A stretch of 64,000 nucleotides of DNA from Trematomus loennbergii (taxonomy: Eukaryota; Chordata; Actinopteri; Perciformes; Nototheniidae), in NCBI GenBank assembly GCA_012861695.1, contig JAAOOA010000130.1:757351-821350 (forward strand), given 5' to 3'. Position 1 is the stretch's first letter, and every line of letters begins with the position of its first letter. Below, one piece after another: positions 1 through 37,784 of the stretch. The notes under the pieces are model-generated. The model was not told the DNA's origin. It worked only from the letters and a program-made list of their open reading frames with translations, and made no database searches. Both the position numbers and the translations under genes were made by a program.

Positions 1-399
1 GATTTTGGTCGAGCCAAAGTGCCGTAAATGTAATAAAAACACATTACTACAATCACAATAAAAGACAATAAATTACAACAGATATATATAAAAATAAAAC
101 ACACGGAAAAGTCAGGAGTCGTGCTCCGCTCTAACTAGAAGGCCAGAGAGAAGAAGTGTGTTTTTAGTGTAGATTTAAAAACCCCTAGGGTCTGGGCCGA
201 CCTCACATGGAGGGGCAGAGTGTTCCAGAGCCTGGGGCCAGCTGCTGAGAAGGCTCGGTGCCCTCGGGTTTAAGCCTGGTCTTGGGCACTACCAGCAGCA
301 GCTGGTCAGCAGACTTAAAGCTCTGGCTGGGGTGTAGCGCTGGAGGAGTTCTGCTATATAGGCCGGAGCCAGCCCATTTAGTGCTTTAAAACAATAAAA
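1..399 (-). mobile_element. LINE 3' end fragment (copy 1)
   Basis: This stretch closely matches 34056-34470 in the same orientation. Read on the minus strand it encodes the C-terminal tail of a LINE reverse-transcriptase protein of the L2/CR1-like type common in fish, with segments such as ALRSADQLL-like and an AGPRLWNTLP-like motif. It is cut by the window edge and ends where the hAT-like 33-bp repeats begin. It is a dead fragment with small indels. The exact LINE clade is not determined. Confidence 0.65.
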
Positions 400-400
400 G

Positions 401-632
401 GAACTGGTACTTCTACTTTACTCAAGTACCAGATCTGAGTACTTCTACTTTTACTCAAGTACAAGATCTGAGTACTTCTACTGTTACTCAATTACAAGAT
501 CTGAGTACTTCTACTGTTACTCAATTACAAGATCTGAGTACTTCTACTTTTACTCAAGTACAAGATCTGAGTACTTCTACTTTTACTCAAGTACAAGATC
601 TGAATACTTCCACTTTTACTCAAGAACAAGAT
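401..632. repeat. 33-bp minisatellite, hAT-end derived
   Basis: About six to seven copies of a 33-bp unit containing CTCAAGTACAAGATCTGAG and ACTTCTACTTTTA. The same sequence forms the subterminal end of a hAT-like element near 62400-62448, where it runs into CCCACCTCTG. The array therefore looks like an amplified transposon end. Confidence 0.75.
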
Positions 633-1583
633 GTGGTTTTATTGGGTCTTTTGGATCAGGTTGTACTGTCTGACCATCCTCAGAGTTCTCTTATTTTGAA
701 AAACTCCCTTAAGAACCACTCGATTGTGTTCCTTAATTCAAAAAAGTTGACCGAGACAATCCTCCAAGTCATCACTTGCTTGACAAACGATGACAAATGC
801 CAGTTTTTACAATGAATTAAAAAGCTCAATTGGTGAGTAGTATAAACTTGACGTATTTAAGACATTAAGACATGATCCAGTCAATGGGGATCAATCAGAC
901 GTTTGACAAGCGTGTGAATCGTTGTAAAGGTACATTTAAAACCAGAAAATCTTCTCTCAGCGTGTCCGTGTGATTTCCCAAGTTTCCCAACATGCTTTCC
1001 CAAACCCTGATGTATGTGTGAGTCGTAAATCCTCGTGTCAGTGGCGGTGTTGTAATCGTGGCGCTCCGTGTAAAGCTCTGAGTCACAGAGAGAGAGAGGG
1101 TTTTTTGGTGTGTTTGTGCAACAGATAACAGCTGTGATTCAGTCGACTCAGCAGATGGCGTCAGTCTGGAGCTGACATCACTCTGAAAGCTCGAGCCAAC
1201 AGATATACATCTCACATCAACTGTTTGACATCCATCATCCGTCAGACAATGACTCATTTCCTGGCAGAGCTGCAGGGTTTCTCCTGTCACTTTTTTATTT
1301 ATTGGTTAATAGTAACAGAACAGAATCTTGTAAACATATAGAGAGCCAAAGGAATGAGTCGTAAACATAAGAATGAGTCAGGATTTGAGCACTTCCTGTC
1401 CCCTTGTCTGGATGTTTTTGTTAACATGCTTTTGGTTGTTAGCCTGAAACAGGTCAGTGGTTAACACAAGCTGAAGAGATTTGATTCTAGGAGTTAAATA
1501 CGTCAGTAAATACCCCAACGTCTGATTTAAAAACGGCAGTTGCTAACAAATGTCCAAATGAGAGACGACTAAACGTCATCACG
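633..1583. other. No gene seen, unique-looking sequence
   Basis: No exon with convincing splice sites or family similarity was found. The open frames here are short and show no recognisable domain. A few TE-like scraps are possible. Confidence 0.5.
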
Positions 1584-2414
1584 CACAACATTAGCCACCT
1601 TTAAAGCTTAGCGGTGGTGACGTGAAGTCATGTGACCGTGCTGTAGTTCCTTTATAGCCCAACATTAGCGCCTTTAGCTTAGCAGTGGTGACGTGAAGTC
1701 ATATGACTGTGCTGTAGTTCCTTTATAGCCCAACATTAGCCTCCTTTAGCTTAGCGGTGGTGACGTGAAGTCATGTGACCGTGCTGTAGTTCCTTTATAG
1801 CCCAACATTAGCGCCTTTAGCTTAGCAGTGGTGACGTGAAGTCATGTGACTGTGCTGTAGTTCCTTTATAGCCCATCATTAGCGCCTTTAGCTTAGCGGT
1901 GGTGACGTGAAGTCATGTGACTGTGCTGTAGTTCCTTTATAGCCCAACATTAGCGCCTTTAGCTTAGCGGTGGTGACGTGAAGTCATGTGACCGTGCTGT
2001 AGTTCCTTTATAGCCCAACATTAGCGCCTTTAGCTTAGCGGTGGTGACGTGAAGTCATGTGACCGTGCTGTAGTTCCTTTACAGCCCAACATTAGCCACC
2101 TTTAGCTTAGCGGTGGTGAAGTGAAGTCATGTGACCGTGCTGTAGTTCCTTTATAGCCCAACATTAGCCTCCTTTAGCTTAGCGGTGGTGAAGTGAAGTC
2201 ATGTGACTGTGCTGTAGTTCCTTTATAGCCCAACATTAGCCACCTTTAGCTTAGCTTAGCGGTGGTGACGTGAAGTCATGTGACCGTGCTGTAGTTCCTT
2301 TATAGCCCAACATTAGCCTCCTTTAGCTTAGCGGTGGTGACGTGAAGTCATGTGACGGTGCTGTAGTTCCTTTATAGCCCAACATTAGCCGCCTTTAGCT
2401 TAGCGGTGGTGACG
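1584..2414. repeat. 71-bp satellite array, first block
   Basis: About 11 to 12 copies of a 71-bp unit containing TGTAGTTCCTTTATAGCCC, ATTAGC, CTTTAGCTTAGCGGTGG and TGACGTGAAGTCATGTGAC. Copies differ by a few substitutions (for example AGCGCC, AGCCTCC, AGCCACC). The same satellite returns at 2784-2996 and at 55406-55860 inside tnnt3. Confidence 0.9.
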
Positions 2415-2783
2415 CAACCCAGTCTCACGGCATTTCGTGTTATGGTCACGAAAATTAATTTAATCTATTGATTCGTGTTCAACAACACGATTTTTGCATT
2501 TTTTTTCGTGTCACAGAACGATTTTAAAAAGCAATGTATTTCTATTGGTAGTATGTTTAGTACCTGCACGATGTTACTCAATATCTTACCCGAAGCCTAA
2601 CCCTAAGCCTTTTATTTTAAATTGAGTATTTGAGTTTTTTGCCGTCCGCGAGAAAAATAAATGGAGCAAAGAGCCTCAGAATTCTGAAATCTGTATTTAA
2701 AAAATCTTTTTTTCCTTCTAATTTGTTATTATTTGGTGCAGGCACGACACATACTACCAATATAAATACATTGCTTCTAAAAT
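2415..2783. mobile_element. Insert interrupting the 71-bp array
   Basis: About 370 bp of unrelated sequence beginning CAACCCAGTCTCACGGC and ending near ATTGCTTCTAAAATCG splits the 71-bp array. No target duplication is visible; instead about 14 bp of the repeat unit (TGAAGTCATGTGAC) is missing at the junction. It is probably a non-autonomous transposon, class unknown. Confidence 0.5.
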
Positions 2784-2996
2784 CGTGCTGTAGTTCCTTT
2801 ATAGCCCAACATTAGCCACCTTTAGCTTAGCGGTGGTGACGTGCAGTCATGTGACCGTGCTGTAGTCCTTATAGCCCAACATTAGCCACCTTTAGCTTAG
2901 CGGTGGTGACGTGAAGTCATGTGACCGTGCTGTAGTTCCTTTATAGCCCAACATTAGCCGCCTTTAGCTTAGCGGTGGTGACGTGAAGTCATGTGT
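2784..2996. repeat. 71-bp satellite array, continuation
   Basis: Three further 71-bp units in the same orientation as the block before the insert. A short inverted scrap of the unit also occurs at about 3690-3731 (AACAGCACGGTCACATGAC). Confidence 0.88.
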
Positions 2997-4409
2997 CAAC
3001 ATATCCACAGATAGAAGATGAGCAGAACCATATGTACAGTTGATTTCATGTGACAAAAATAATACAGAATAGCCAAAAATGCACCAAAATACCACACACT
3101 GCACCAGTCAATACTGAGGTGTACTGCTCTCACAGATATGCCTCTTGGAAACAGGAAGCCTCGCTCTGTTTACTTTCCCTTGTCCTTTAATGCAGATGAC
3201 CTGCAGGGGGGGGGGGGGAGTTCAACAACCCCATCCCTCACCAGCCAACTCTACCCCCCCTCCACCCAAAAACATTCCTCAGCCTCTTATCTCCCCGTAT
3301 CGTAAACAGCAAGGACTCCCCCATGTGGGGAGGGGGTTTCGGGGGTCAGAGGTCAGCGCTGTGTTTTGAAGCAGGTCTGCCTCCTGGATGATCAGACTCA
3401 GAGAGATGATTAAAAACAAGACAGCGCCACACAAAAAACAACATGTTGATCATATTGTAGTCAGAAACTGCCTCATGGGAAATATATGTGGAAATATGAG
3501 GAATATAAAATGGTGGGTATTTGGATACTTTGATGAAGTGAAAGCACTAATTAGTCAAAGTTCTGCATTAAAAAACGTACTTTAAAGCAAGTATTATCAG
3601 CAGTGTTGTTAAAGTACTGAGTAAAATGATTACAGAATATTAATCTGTTAAAATGTTTCATGCAATAATGAAATTTCCCAGGTAAAAAGCTAGGAACTAC
3701 AGCAACAGCACGGTCACATGACTTCACGTCAGCACTGACTAATTTCTGTTTTTTATGAATCACTCCTCCACCTCTCTCTAGTAACCTGGGATGTTGAATG
3801 ACAGAAGCTGTGTGATTAAAACTAATTCTAACAGCAGTTTGACTCAGCAGGTTGATCTCCTTCCTCTCAACTCATCCACTGACTTGACTTTGACTCTCCT
3901 GGGAAGTGTCTTTATCTTTTTGTCATTTTTGTTGTAAGAGTGATTTAGTCCTGACTTGTCTCGACAGTGACTTCATCTCACAAACGTCCTCGTCTGTCCC
4001 CCGGCTGAAAGTGAGCCGTGTTATTAGTCAACCGAGTCATCCCTGCGCTGACAGCATGAGTGTTGACAAAAGAGCCGCTAATACTTTTACCCTCCTTTGC
4101 GGCGAATCCTCTTTCACTCTCGTTCCGGGAGACGTCTCCGGACAATAAAGTAAAATCCAGACAAGTGCAGACAGATACAGGGAAACAATATGAGGCTTGT
4201 GTTGCAGGTGCTGCAGCTTTTATGTGGTGTGTGTGTCGTGTTTCTGGTGGTTGCACTGAACACAGCTTTAATTATTAGAGTCTTTGTGGACACAAAATCT
4301 GCTAGCAACGAGCTCTGTCTCCAAAACACTGAAAGACTGTTTTGTGACAAAGAAAAAGTCTTGTTTGGGTTATCATCATCATCATTTAGGCACGATAAGG
4401 TTGGAAATG
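2997..4409. other. No gene seen
   Basis: Mixed unique sequence with a G run near 3207-3218 and an inverted fragment of the 71-bp unit at about 3690-3731. The overlapping open frames around 3900-4470 on both strands have no recognisable family and no good splice context. Confidence 0.45.
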
Positions 4410-4925
4410 TGAGTCCTGCTAGCCTAGTTAGCACAAAGAAAGGAAGGAGAGCTGTTCCCTTAGCTTAGCACAAAGACTGTAAACAGAGAAACACTGCAAA
4501 CCTAGCTTAGCACAAAGACTTGAAACTGCTAGCCTATATTAACATAATGGAAACAGAGGGAAACTGCTAGCCTAGCTTAGCACGAAGACTGTAAATACAA
4601 GAAAACTGCTAGCCTAAATTAGAACAAACAGCAAACAGAGGGAAACAGCTAGCCTAGCTTAGCACAAAGACAGGAAACTGCTAGCCTATATTAACACAAA
4701 AATGGAAACGGAGGGAAACTGTTAGCCTTGCTTAGCACAAACACTAGAAACCCACTTAAACTGCTAGCGTAGCTTAGCACAAAGACTGGAAACGGCTAGC
4801 CTATATTAACAGAAGTGAAACTGAGGAAACTGCTAGCCTTGGTTAGCACAACACTAGAAACCCACTTAAACTGCTAGCGTAGCTTAGCACAAAGACTCAA
4901 AGCAAAGGGAAACTGCTAGCCTGGC
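4410..4925. repeat. Degenerate GCTAGCCTAGCTTAGCAC tandem repeat
   Basis: Repeated blocks of the type AAACTGCTAGCCTAGCTTAG and CACAAAGACTGGAAAC, alternating with a CTATATTAACAC variant, in roughly ten diverged units. NheI-type GCTAGC motifs recur throughout. This is an old, decayed minisatellite. Confidence 0.75.
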
Positions 4926-5629
4926 ATCCACCAATAGAGTGATAAAAACACATTTAAACAGCTGTTAGTATGCCTGATTTTTTGTTTATAACATCAAAAT
5001 ACACCAACTATCACCTTAGTGTTGCAGTCCTTTCATCACTTCTTATTACTTTCCCATTTTCTCAACACTTCTCTGGTCTCTTGGCTCAGGTTTGAACCTC
5101 GTGACCTCTGGAGCTCAAGGGCACTTCGTCAGCCTTTAATCTGAGGCGTGATGCGTCTTGCCTCTGGAGTTTCAGTTTTCACAGAGAAACAACACAAAGC
5201 TGCAGGAAGAGAAAGTGTTTCCTACAGGTTGTCTTAATGTGTAACGTTCACTAACAGAGTCCAGACCTAAGAGAAGAGTCTGGAAGAGAAACAGAAAGAT
5301 GTAGTGTTGATGAAACACAGGAGGAGAAGCAGGAAGTAAATCTGCCGGTAATCCCCGGTACTCTAAACTCTCTCAGTTGAGGATTTAGTGTGAATCAGAT
5401 GTTTGAGAATCCCACAGGCTGATTACAGAAAAGAGACGTAATGAGAGATTCGCTCAAACAGCTAAACACCCAAACAAACCAGAGACCTTTTTATCCCAAA
5501 ACAACTCCACTGTCAACTCCCACATGAACCTATTTATAAATCTAAAGTATCTTATACATTTTACTTAAAAGTTTCCTTAAAAAACATTTTCCTGTTTAAA
5601 ATATTAAGCGACAAAGTGGTGACGAAGTA

Positions 5630-5985
5630 AGTTGGTAAAATGTTTATTTTGAAGTCAGCTGTTTCTGGCACTGTAACCGAAAGCTGTTCTTTTTAAATTC
5701 AGTTGTCTGACTTTGGGACAGGGACTTTTATTTTGAAATGCAGTTGTCTCTTTCTCTGTGACCGTAAGCTTTTGTTTTGAAATTCAGCTGTCTCTGACTT
5801 TGGGGATCAGAAACCTTTACTTTGAAAGTCAGCTATATGTATTATATATAATCTGTGACAATACGACCGCAAGCTTTTATTATGAAAGTCAACTGTGTCT
5901 GACTCTGTAACCCTAAGCTTTTAATTAAAACAATCCATGGTCTCTCACACTTTGACCTTTATTTTGAAAGTCCTGTGTTTTTGAC
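5630..5985. repeat. Degenerate 60-70 bp tandem repeat
   Basis: Five or more diverged copies of a block combining ATTTTGAAAGTCAGCTGT, CTGACT, TGTAACCGTAAGCTTT and similar. Period and copy number are approximate because the units are much diverged. Confidence 0.55.
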
Positions 5986-6850
5986 CCTGTACTCGCTGCC
6001 TCTCTGCGGCTTCCAGCCTCCATCAGTGAGTTTCTGACCGACACACAGCTGTTCCCGGCCTCTCACCTCCTCTCACCTCCTCCCCCATCATTTCCTCTCC
6101 ATTTGTCCCTCCGTCCGCCTACAGGAAGGACAAAGAGACAAATGGAGGACGAGGAGGAAGTGATAAGTAGATATTTCCAGAAACAGAGCTCTCTTTATCG
6201 CCACGCAGATCAGATTCTTATTGAGAGATTTCAACAGCTTGCATATTTTTCCAGAGGTTAAAAAAGGTGATTTAATTGAGTGGGCTGTCAGCTTGTTGAA
6301 AGTCAAAATAAATATGTTGTTTCTGTTCTTTGGAGGGAGCGTAAACAACTTTAGAGCAAATCAATTCCCAAGTTTAGCTTGCTTCTTAGCCAGATGTAGT
6401 TAAAGGCCACATATGTTGGCTAAATGTGGCCTTTAACTAAACAGGGATCTGCTTGTTAAGACGTCAAGGTTTAAAGTTCTAAAAGGTGATGTACAAGTGA
6501 GATGTCTCAAACCCAAAAAGCTTTAAAGATCCAGACAACCCCCTTTTATTTTGGTCACGACTCGTAAAGCAGATTGGTATCTGCCGTTAACTAAACAAAG
6601 AATAAAAGGTTTCAAGTGAAACGCTGAGGAGTATTTACGCATGTGTGAGTGTTCATGGTCTGGATAAATAAAGATTAAGAGTGTTTGTAATAAATACTGT
6701 GTGTGTTTGTGCTGCAGATAAACACTCCTCAGATGTTCCTCCACCTCACACACACTCTGTTATGGAGGAGTCAGTGTGCCGTGAGATTCGTGACAAATGG
6801 TTCTCCTTCAGACTTTTACTGTCTCCAAACGACCTGAGAGGAAACACACT

Positions 6851-7945
6851 CGAGGACTCTTTAAAGTAGAGACACAACATACTGATATACCTGAACATCA
6901 GCAGGAGAGGACTCTTTAAAGTAGAGACACACATACTGATATCACCTGAACATCAGCAGGAGAGGACTCTTTAAAGTAGAGACACTACATATGATATACA
7001 CCTGAACATCAGCAGGAGAGGACTCTTTAAAGTAGAGACACTACATACTGATATACACCTGAACATCAGCAGGAGAGGACTCTTTAAAGTCGAGACGACT
7101 ACATACTGATATACACCTGAACATCAGCAGGAGAGGACTCTTTAAAGTAGAGACACTACATAACTGATATACACCTGAACATCAGCAGGAGAGGACTCTT
7201 TAAAGTAGAGACACTACATACTGATATACACCTGAACATCAGCAGGAGAGGACTCTTTAAAGTAGAGACACTACATACTGATATACACCTGAACATCAGC
7301 AGGAGAGGACTCTTTAAAGTAGAGACACTACATACTGATATACACCTGAACATCAGCAGGAGAGGACTCTTTAAAGTAGAGACACTACATACTGATATAC
7401 ACCTGAACATCAGCAGGAGAGGACTCTTTAAAGTAGAGACACTACATACTGATATACACCTGAACATCAGCAGGAGAGGACTCTTTAAAGTAGAGACACT
7501 ACATACTGATATACACCTGACATCAGCAGGAGAGGACTCTTTAAAGTAGAGACACTACATACTGATATACACCTGAACATCAGCAGGAGAGGACTCTTTA
7601 AAGTAGAGACACTACATACTGATATACACCTGAACATCAGCAGGAGAGGACTCTTTAAAGTAGAGACACTACATACTGATATACACCTGAACATCAGCAG
7701 GAGAGGACTCTTTAAAGTAGAGACGCTACATACTGATATACACCTGAACATCAGCAGGAGAGGACTCTTTAAAGTAGAGACACTACATACTGATATACAC
7801 CTGAACATCAGCAGGAGAGGACTCTTTAAAGTAGAGACACTACATACTGATATACACCTGACATCAGCAGGAGAGGACTCTTTAAAGCAGAGACGCTACA
7901 TACTGATATACACCTGAACATCAGAAGGATATGACCCCTTCAAAG
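6851..7945 (+). repeat. 57-bp tandem array 1
   Basis: About 19 copies of a 57-bp unit containing GGACTCTTTAAAGTAGAGAC, ACTACATACTGATATACAC and CTGAACATCAGCAGGAGA. Several copies have lost or gained single bases. The last copy runs into AGAAGGATATGACCCC, which looks like the true end of the parent transposon. Long open frames here exist only because 57 is a multiple of three. Confidence 0.95.
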
Positions 7946-8083
7946 TTTCTGCACGTTTTTGGAATTTAAGCAAGCTAGGAAACAGCTGTTGAAGACATAA
8001 TTATTATTTTGTAAAGAAAAAGCATTGCATATGTTGGATTATTATTATCACCTTAATAACATACTTTTTTCCCCCCTCTTCAG

Positions 8084-33798
<25,715 letters not shown>

Positions 33799-34055
33799 TT
33801 AAAATCATTTTCTAATTTAGCTTCTTTTTTGTATGTATTGCTAGACCATTGGATTACTAAACCATAATCATATCATTATATATCCCTTTACATCTAAGAT
33901 GTTAAGTTTGTCTATTTTGGTCCTAAAAAAAAACACCTCAAAAGCTGTCTGAATTTCCATCAAATCACTTTTGGAGATTCATGGTCCCCAGATGATGATT
34001 TCGTTAAATGTTTTGACCCCTATGCTAGCAAGTTTTATTTATAAAGCACATTTAA

Positions 34056-34720
34056 AAGCGATTTTTGGTCGAGCCAAAGTGCTGTACATGTGATAAAAAC
34101 ACATTACTACAATCACAATAAAAGACAATAAATTACAACAGATATATATATTAAAAAAAAAAACACACAAGGAAAGTCAGGAGTCGTGCTCCGCTCTAAC
34201 TAGAAGGCCAGAGAGAAGAAGTGTGTCTTAAGAGTAGATTTAACCCCAGGGTCTGGGCCGACCTCACATGGAGGGGCAGAGTGTTCCAGAGCCTAGGGCC
34301 AGCTGCTGCGAAGGCTCGGTGCCCTCGGGTTTTTAGCCTGGTCTTGGGCACTACCAGCAGCAGCTGGTCAGCAGACCTTAAAGCTCTGGCTGGGGTGTAG
34401 CGCTGGAGGAGTTCTGCTATATAGGCCGGAGCCAGCCCATTTAGGGCTTTAAAAACAAATAAAAGGATTTTAAAATCAATTCTGAACCGAACTGGAAGCC
34501 AGTGTATGAGGCCAGAATTGGGGTGATGTGGTCACGCTTTTTGTGGCCAGTCAGCAAACGTGCAGCTGCGTTTTGGACTAGCTGCAGGCGTTTAATTGAG
34601 GCCTGGTCCATACCCACATACAGAGCGTTACAATAGTCCAGTCTTGAGGTTACAAAGGCGTTGATAACCCTTTCTAATTCATTAAAAGATAAATACGACT
34701 TGGTTTTGGCCAATAGTCTT
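34056..34720 (-). mobile_element. LINE reverse-transcriptase 3' end (copy 2)
   Basis: Minus-strand reading from 34713 gives VTSRLDYCNALYVG and QNAAARLLTG, conserved C-terminal motifs of L2/CR1-group LINE proteins, followed after a frame change by the domain seen in 1-399. The element is truncated at its 5' side. Confidence 0.75.
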
Positions 34721-36234
34721 ATTTAAAAAAGCAAGCACTCCAAGACATTGTATGTGATAAGCTAAGGGGCGGACATCTGTAAGCGGTTGACCAATCACAT
34801 CTTTGTTTACAAGGCACTCCAAAACATAAAACTGAGACTGTCATTTAGAAAAATGCATATCTAAATTAATGTTATTATAGATAATACATGTATGGAAGAG
34901 GATTAGGGCCAAATGTGATATATTTTTTCGGATGACTTATTTTTACATTTGGACTTTTTTCTCAGAATTCCCCACATAAAATTCACTTTTGGTCAGATAA
35001 AAAAAAACTATTCACATGTGGTCCTCATCCTCTACGGTATAAATGTTTGCATTGGAGTTTGACAGAAAGAGCACATGTTCTGTGCCTGCAAAGGAGCGTG
35101 TAATCCTCCAACAAAGGTTAAAACAAACATCAGTAATTTGAGTTTTAAGAGGTTTTCATGCACGTTAAAAACATGTGTGTGAAAGTCAACACAGATGCAC
35201 TCATCCTGGATGACTCATCACGTTTATAGAAGCCGAGAACAGCAGGAGAATCTTCTGAACTCTTCCTGGATGATGTTACGCCTCACAGCTGATCCTGGGA
35301 GCTTTTTCCCCGACACTAAATTTAGTTTGGAGGCCGGCCGATCACCTGCTTCGCTTTTTTAAGACTCCAGCCCTTTTTTTACAGGCTGCATCACTTTCCC
35401 CGAAACACAATAAATCAGGGCGGTGTGCAGATCAGGTGGAGCTACTCCATGTAAAAGGAGCACTGTGTAGTGTACACTAACTGAGCTCATATTTCAGCAT
35501 CAACTGCATTATGTGTGCACCTATCAGCTGATCAACATCCCGAGGGTCAATATTTATGGTGATGCTTTCATGTTTGGCTCTAAGTGCAACAACACGAGAG
35601 GTTTGATTAGGATACATGCCTGTAGGTAATACAATAACTAAGATTTATGGCTTAAATTTGAGTGAAAAGGTCAAAAAAATCTTTTAAAATTAAATGTGTG
35701 ACCTTAAAATCATGCAACTCAATTTAAAAGATCACTTAATAATGCAACAGATCGAACAACATACTGATGATTCAGCTATTCTTACAGCCTTAAATGTAGT
35801 GGAGCACCAAATGAAAATAAAAATGGTGTCATGAGCTAATTCAAATCGAAATGGTTCATCCTCTGGGGAGCTGGGACAGGATTAGTTTCAAGGCTAATTG
35901 TTGTGTGTAAAAGTGCAAACTGTTGTTTTCTGTTAACGGTGTTAAAGTAAAAACACTGATATAGATCTTGCGTATATATATCTGCTGAAGGGTGAAAGTG
36001 AATGCAGAACATGTGACCTCATGACATCACAGCCCGACGACATTTGATAGGGCGTCAGAAATATGTTGTCACTGAGAATAACCAATCACACGAGAGGACA
36101 GGAATTTAAAATAAAAGCATGCAGACATTTAGTGGAACTGTTTCATACATTTATAATCCCTGAGAAGTAAAAATAACTCTCACATAGCATCAGTGCCATT
36201 AATATGACGTTTCTGATCATAGCTGACCCAGCAG
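34721..36234. other. Intergenic, no gene seen
   Basis: Between lsp1 and tnnt3. No exon or recognisable element apart from scraps. Confidence 0.5.
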
Positions 36235-36818
36235 TCTGTACAAAAACAACTGTTTCATATCAGCTCAGCGGCAGCTTTTAAACGCCAGCTAAAGACACAT
36301 CTTTTTAGATTAGCAACCCCCCACTTTAAATGTTCTTTTAGTCTGACCTACTTTTATATTATTGTATTTATTTAATAGGTCGTAAAAGGTTTTATCTTAT
36401 ATTATTGATTTAAAAGCAGTTTCAATAGCAACATTTTTTTTACGTTGGTTTTTAAATATTTTAATCGTTTAACCTTTATTAGAATCATGGCATTTGTATT
36501 ACTATTATCTTTATTTCTGTTGAACCGATATGTTCACTTTGTTTTATAGGGTTATATATCGTTGCATCGACTCAGTTGTCTTGTGTCTTATCTGTCGGAG
36601 AGAAATAATTATTTATTTCATTTTGATTATCATACCTTTTACCTCCTCGTGTGTCCTAACCTGATAACATGTGATATGTTGCTGCACGCACCTTTAAAGG
36701 TTTCCACATGTGATCTGAGGGGAATCTCTCTCCCCTGCACAATGTGAAGCACTTTGAGCTGCACGTGCTGTATGAAAAGTGCTATATAAGTAAAGCTTTA
36801 TTATTATTATTATTATAT
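36235..36818 (+). mobile_element. LINE 3' end with (ATT)n tail
   Basis: Plus-strand remnants of a LINE C-terminus (a KTHLF-like motif near 36290), a 3' UTR with GAAGCACTTTGAGCTGC and GTGCTATATAAG, and a TTATTATTATT tail. This is a layout typical of fish L2/Rex1-type LINEs. The plus orientation is opposite to the 34056 fragment. Confidence 0.65.
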
Positions 36819-37098
36819 CCTCGGTTTATTATGAGTGACACCTCAGTAGTGGTAGTGTTTTCAAGCTGCCCCCCCCCCCCCCTTATTCCCACCTCCCTCT
36901 CTGAACTGACACATGAGAACCCGCTCCTCCTTTTAAGGCTGTGGGTAGGCTCGGTATTTGGAGCGCCTTCAGGATGCGAGTTCAAAAGAGGAAAGGGTAT
37001 TAATAGACGTGTAATAAAAAACCAAGCCGCTCCACAATGCCCTCCTTTAAGTAAATGAATCCACCCCAAAAAGAAGTCATTAGGCGAAGTTACGAGGC

Positions 37099-37100
<2 letters not shown>

Positions 37101-37173
<73 letters not shown>
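37101..37173. repeat. (CA)n microsatellite
   Basis: About 36 CA dinucleotides. Intergenic. Confidence 0.97.
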
Positions 37174-37177
<4 letters not shown>

Positions 37178-37784
37178 TTTAAAAGGAAAAAGAAGGAACA
37201 TACCAGGTAAAAACTTCTTGCTGGTGTTTCAAAGCGCTCCAGGCAGGTTCCCCTTGACAGAAGAGAACATTGATTCAATATCACACCTCACTTTATTACC
37301 CATAATCACACAGCAGGAACACCTCAAAGCTAACATGTGCTCATCATCCAGTCATGCCTTATTGCAGATAAATAGCACAGTGTGTTGTAGAAACAGTGCA
37401 AAGCTAACACTTAGATCAGCTCTGATGGTGCAAGAAACACCGATTCATCCAATCACACGTCAGATTTCTGGCTGCAGATGTCTTGCATTCGACACCAGCT
37501 GCCTCCCCAGCTTCCCTGTTCTCTACCTGCAGATTAAAAAGGTGTAATTTTGGGGTGTTTACCTGTGCTACTGCTGCTCGGGGGGCGGCCGGCCGGCTGC
37601 TGCCTGCTTTTTCCCAGCCGGATTGTTAGAGCGCAGGTTCATGTTGAGCCCAGCCCGACCCCCCGTCCTACAAATGGAAGGAACAGACGCCATGGCAGTC
37701 CAAAAATAAAACCCTGCGAGTCGCTCAGAGTGACAGCAGAGAAAGAGGCAGCACGGACAGGCCACGGGACCTTAGGTTTCACCA

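Noticed and set aside
6141..6265. Possible lsp1 first exon starting MEDEEEVISRYF
   Set aside because: No similarity to known LSP1 starts and no donor that fits the phase of the 8084 exon.
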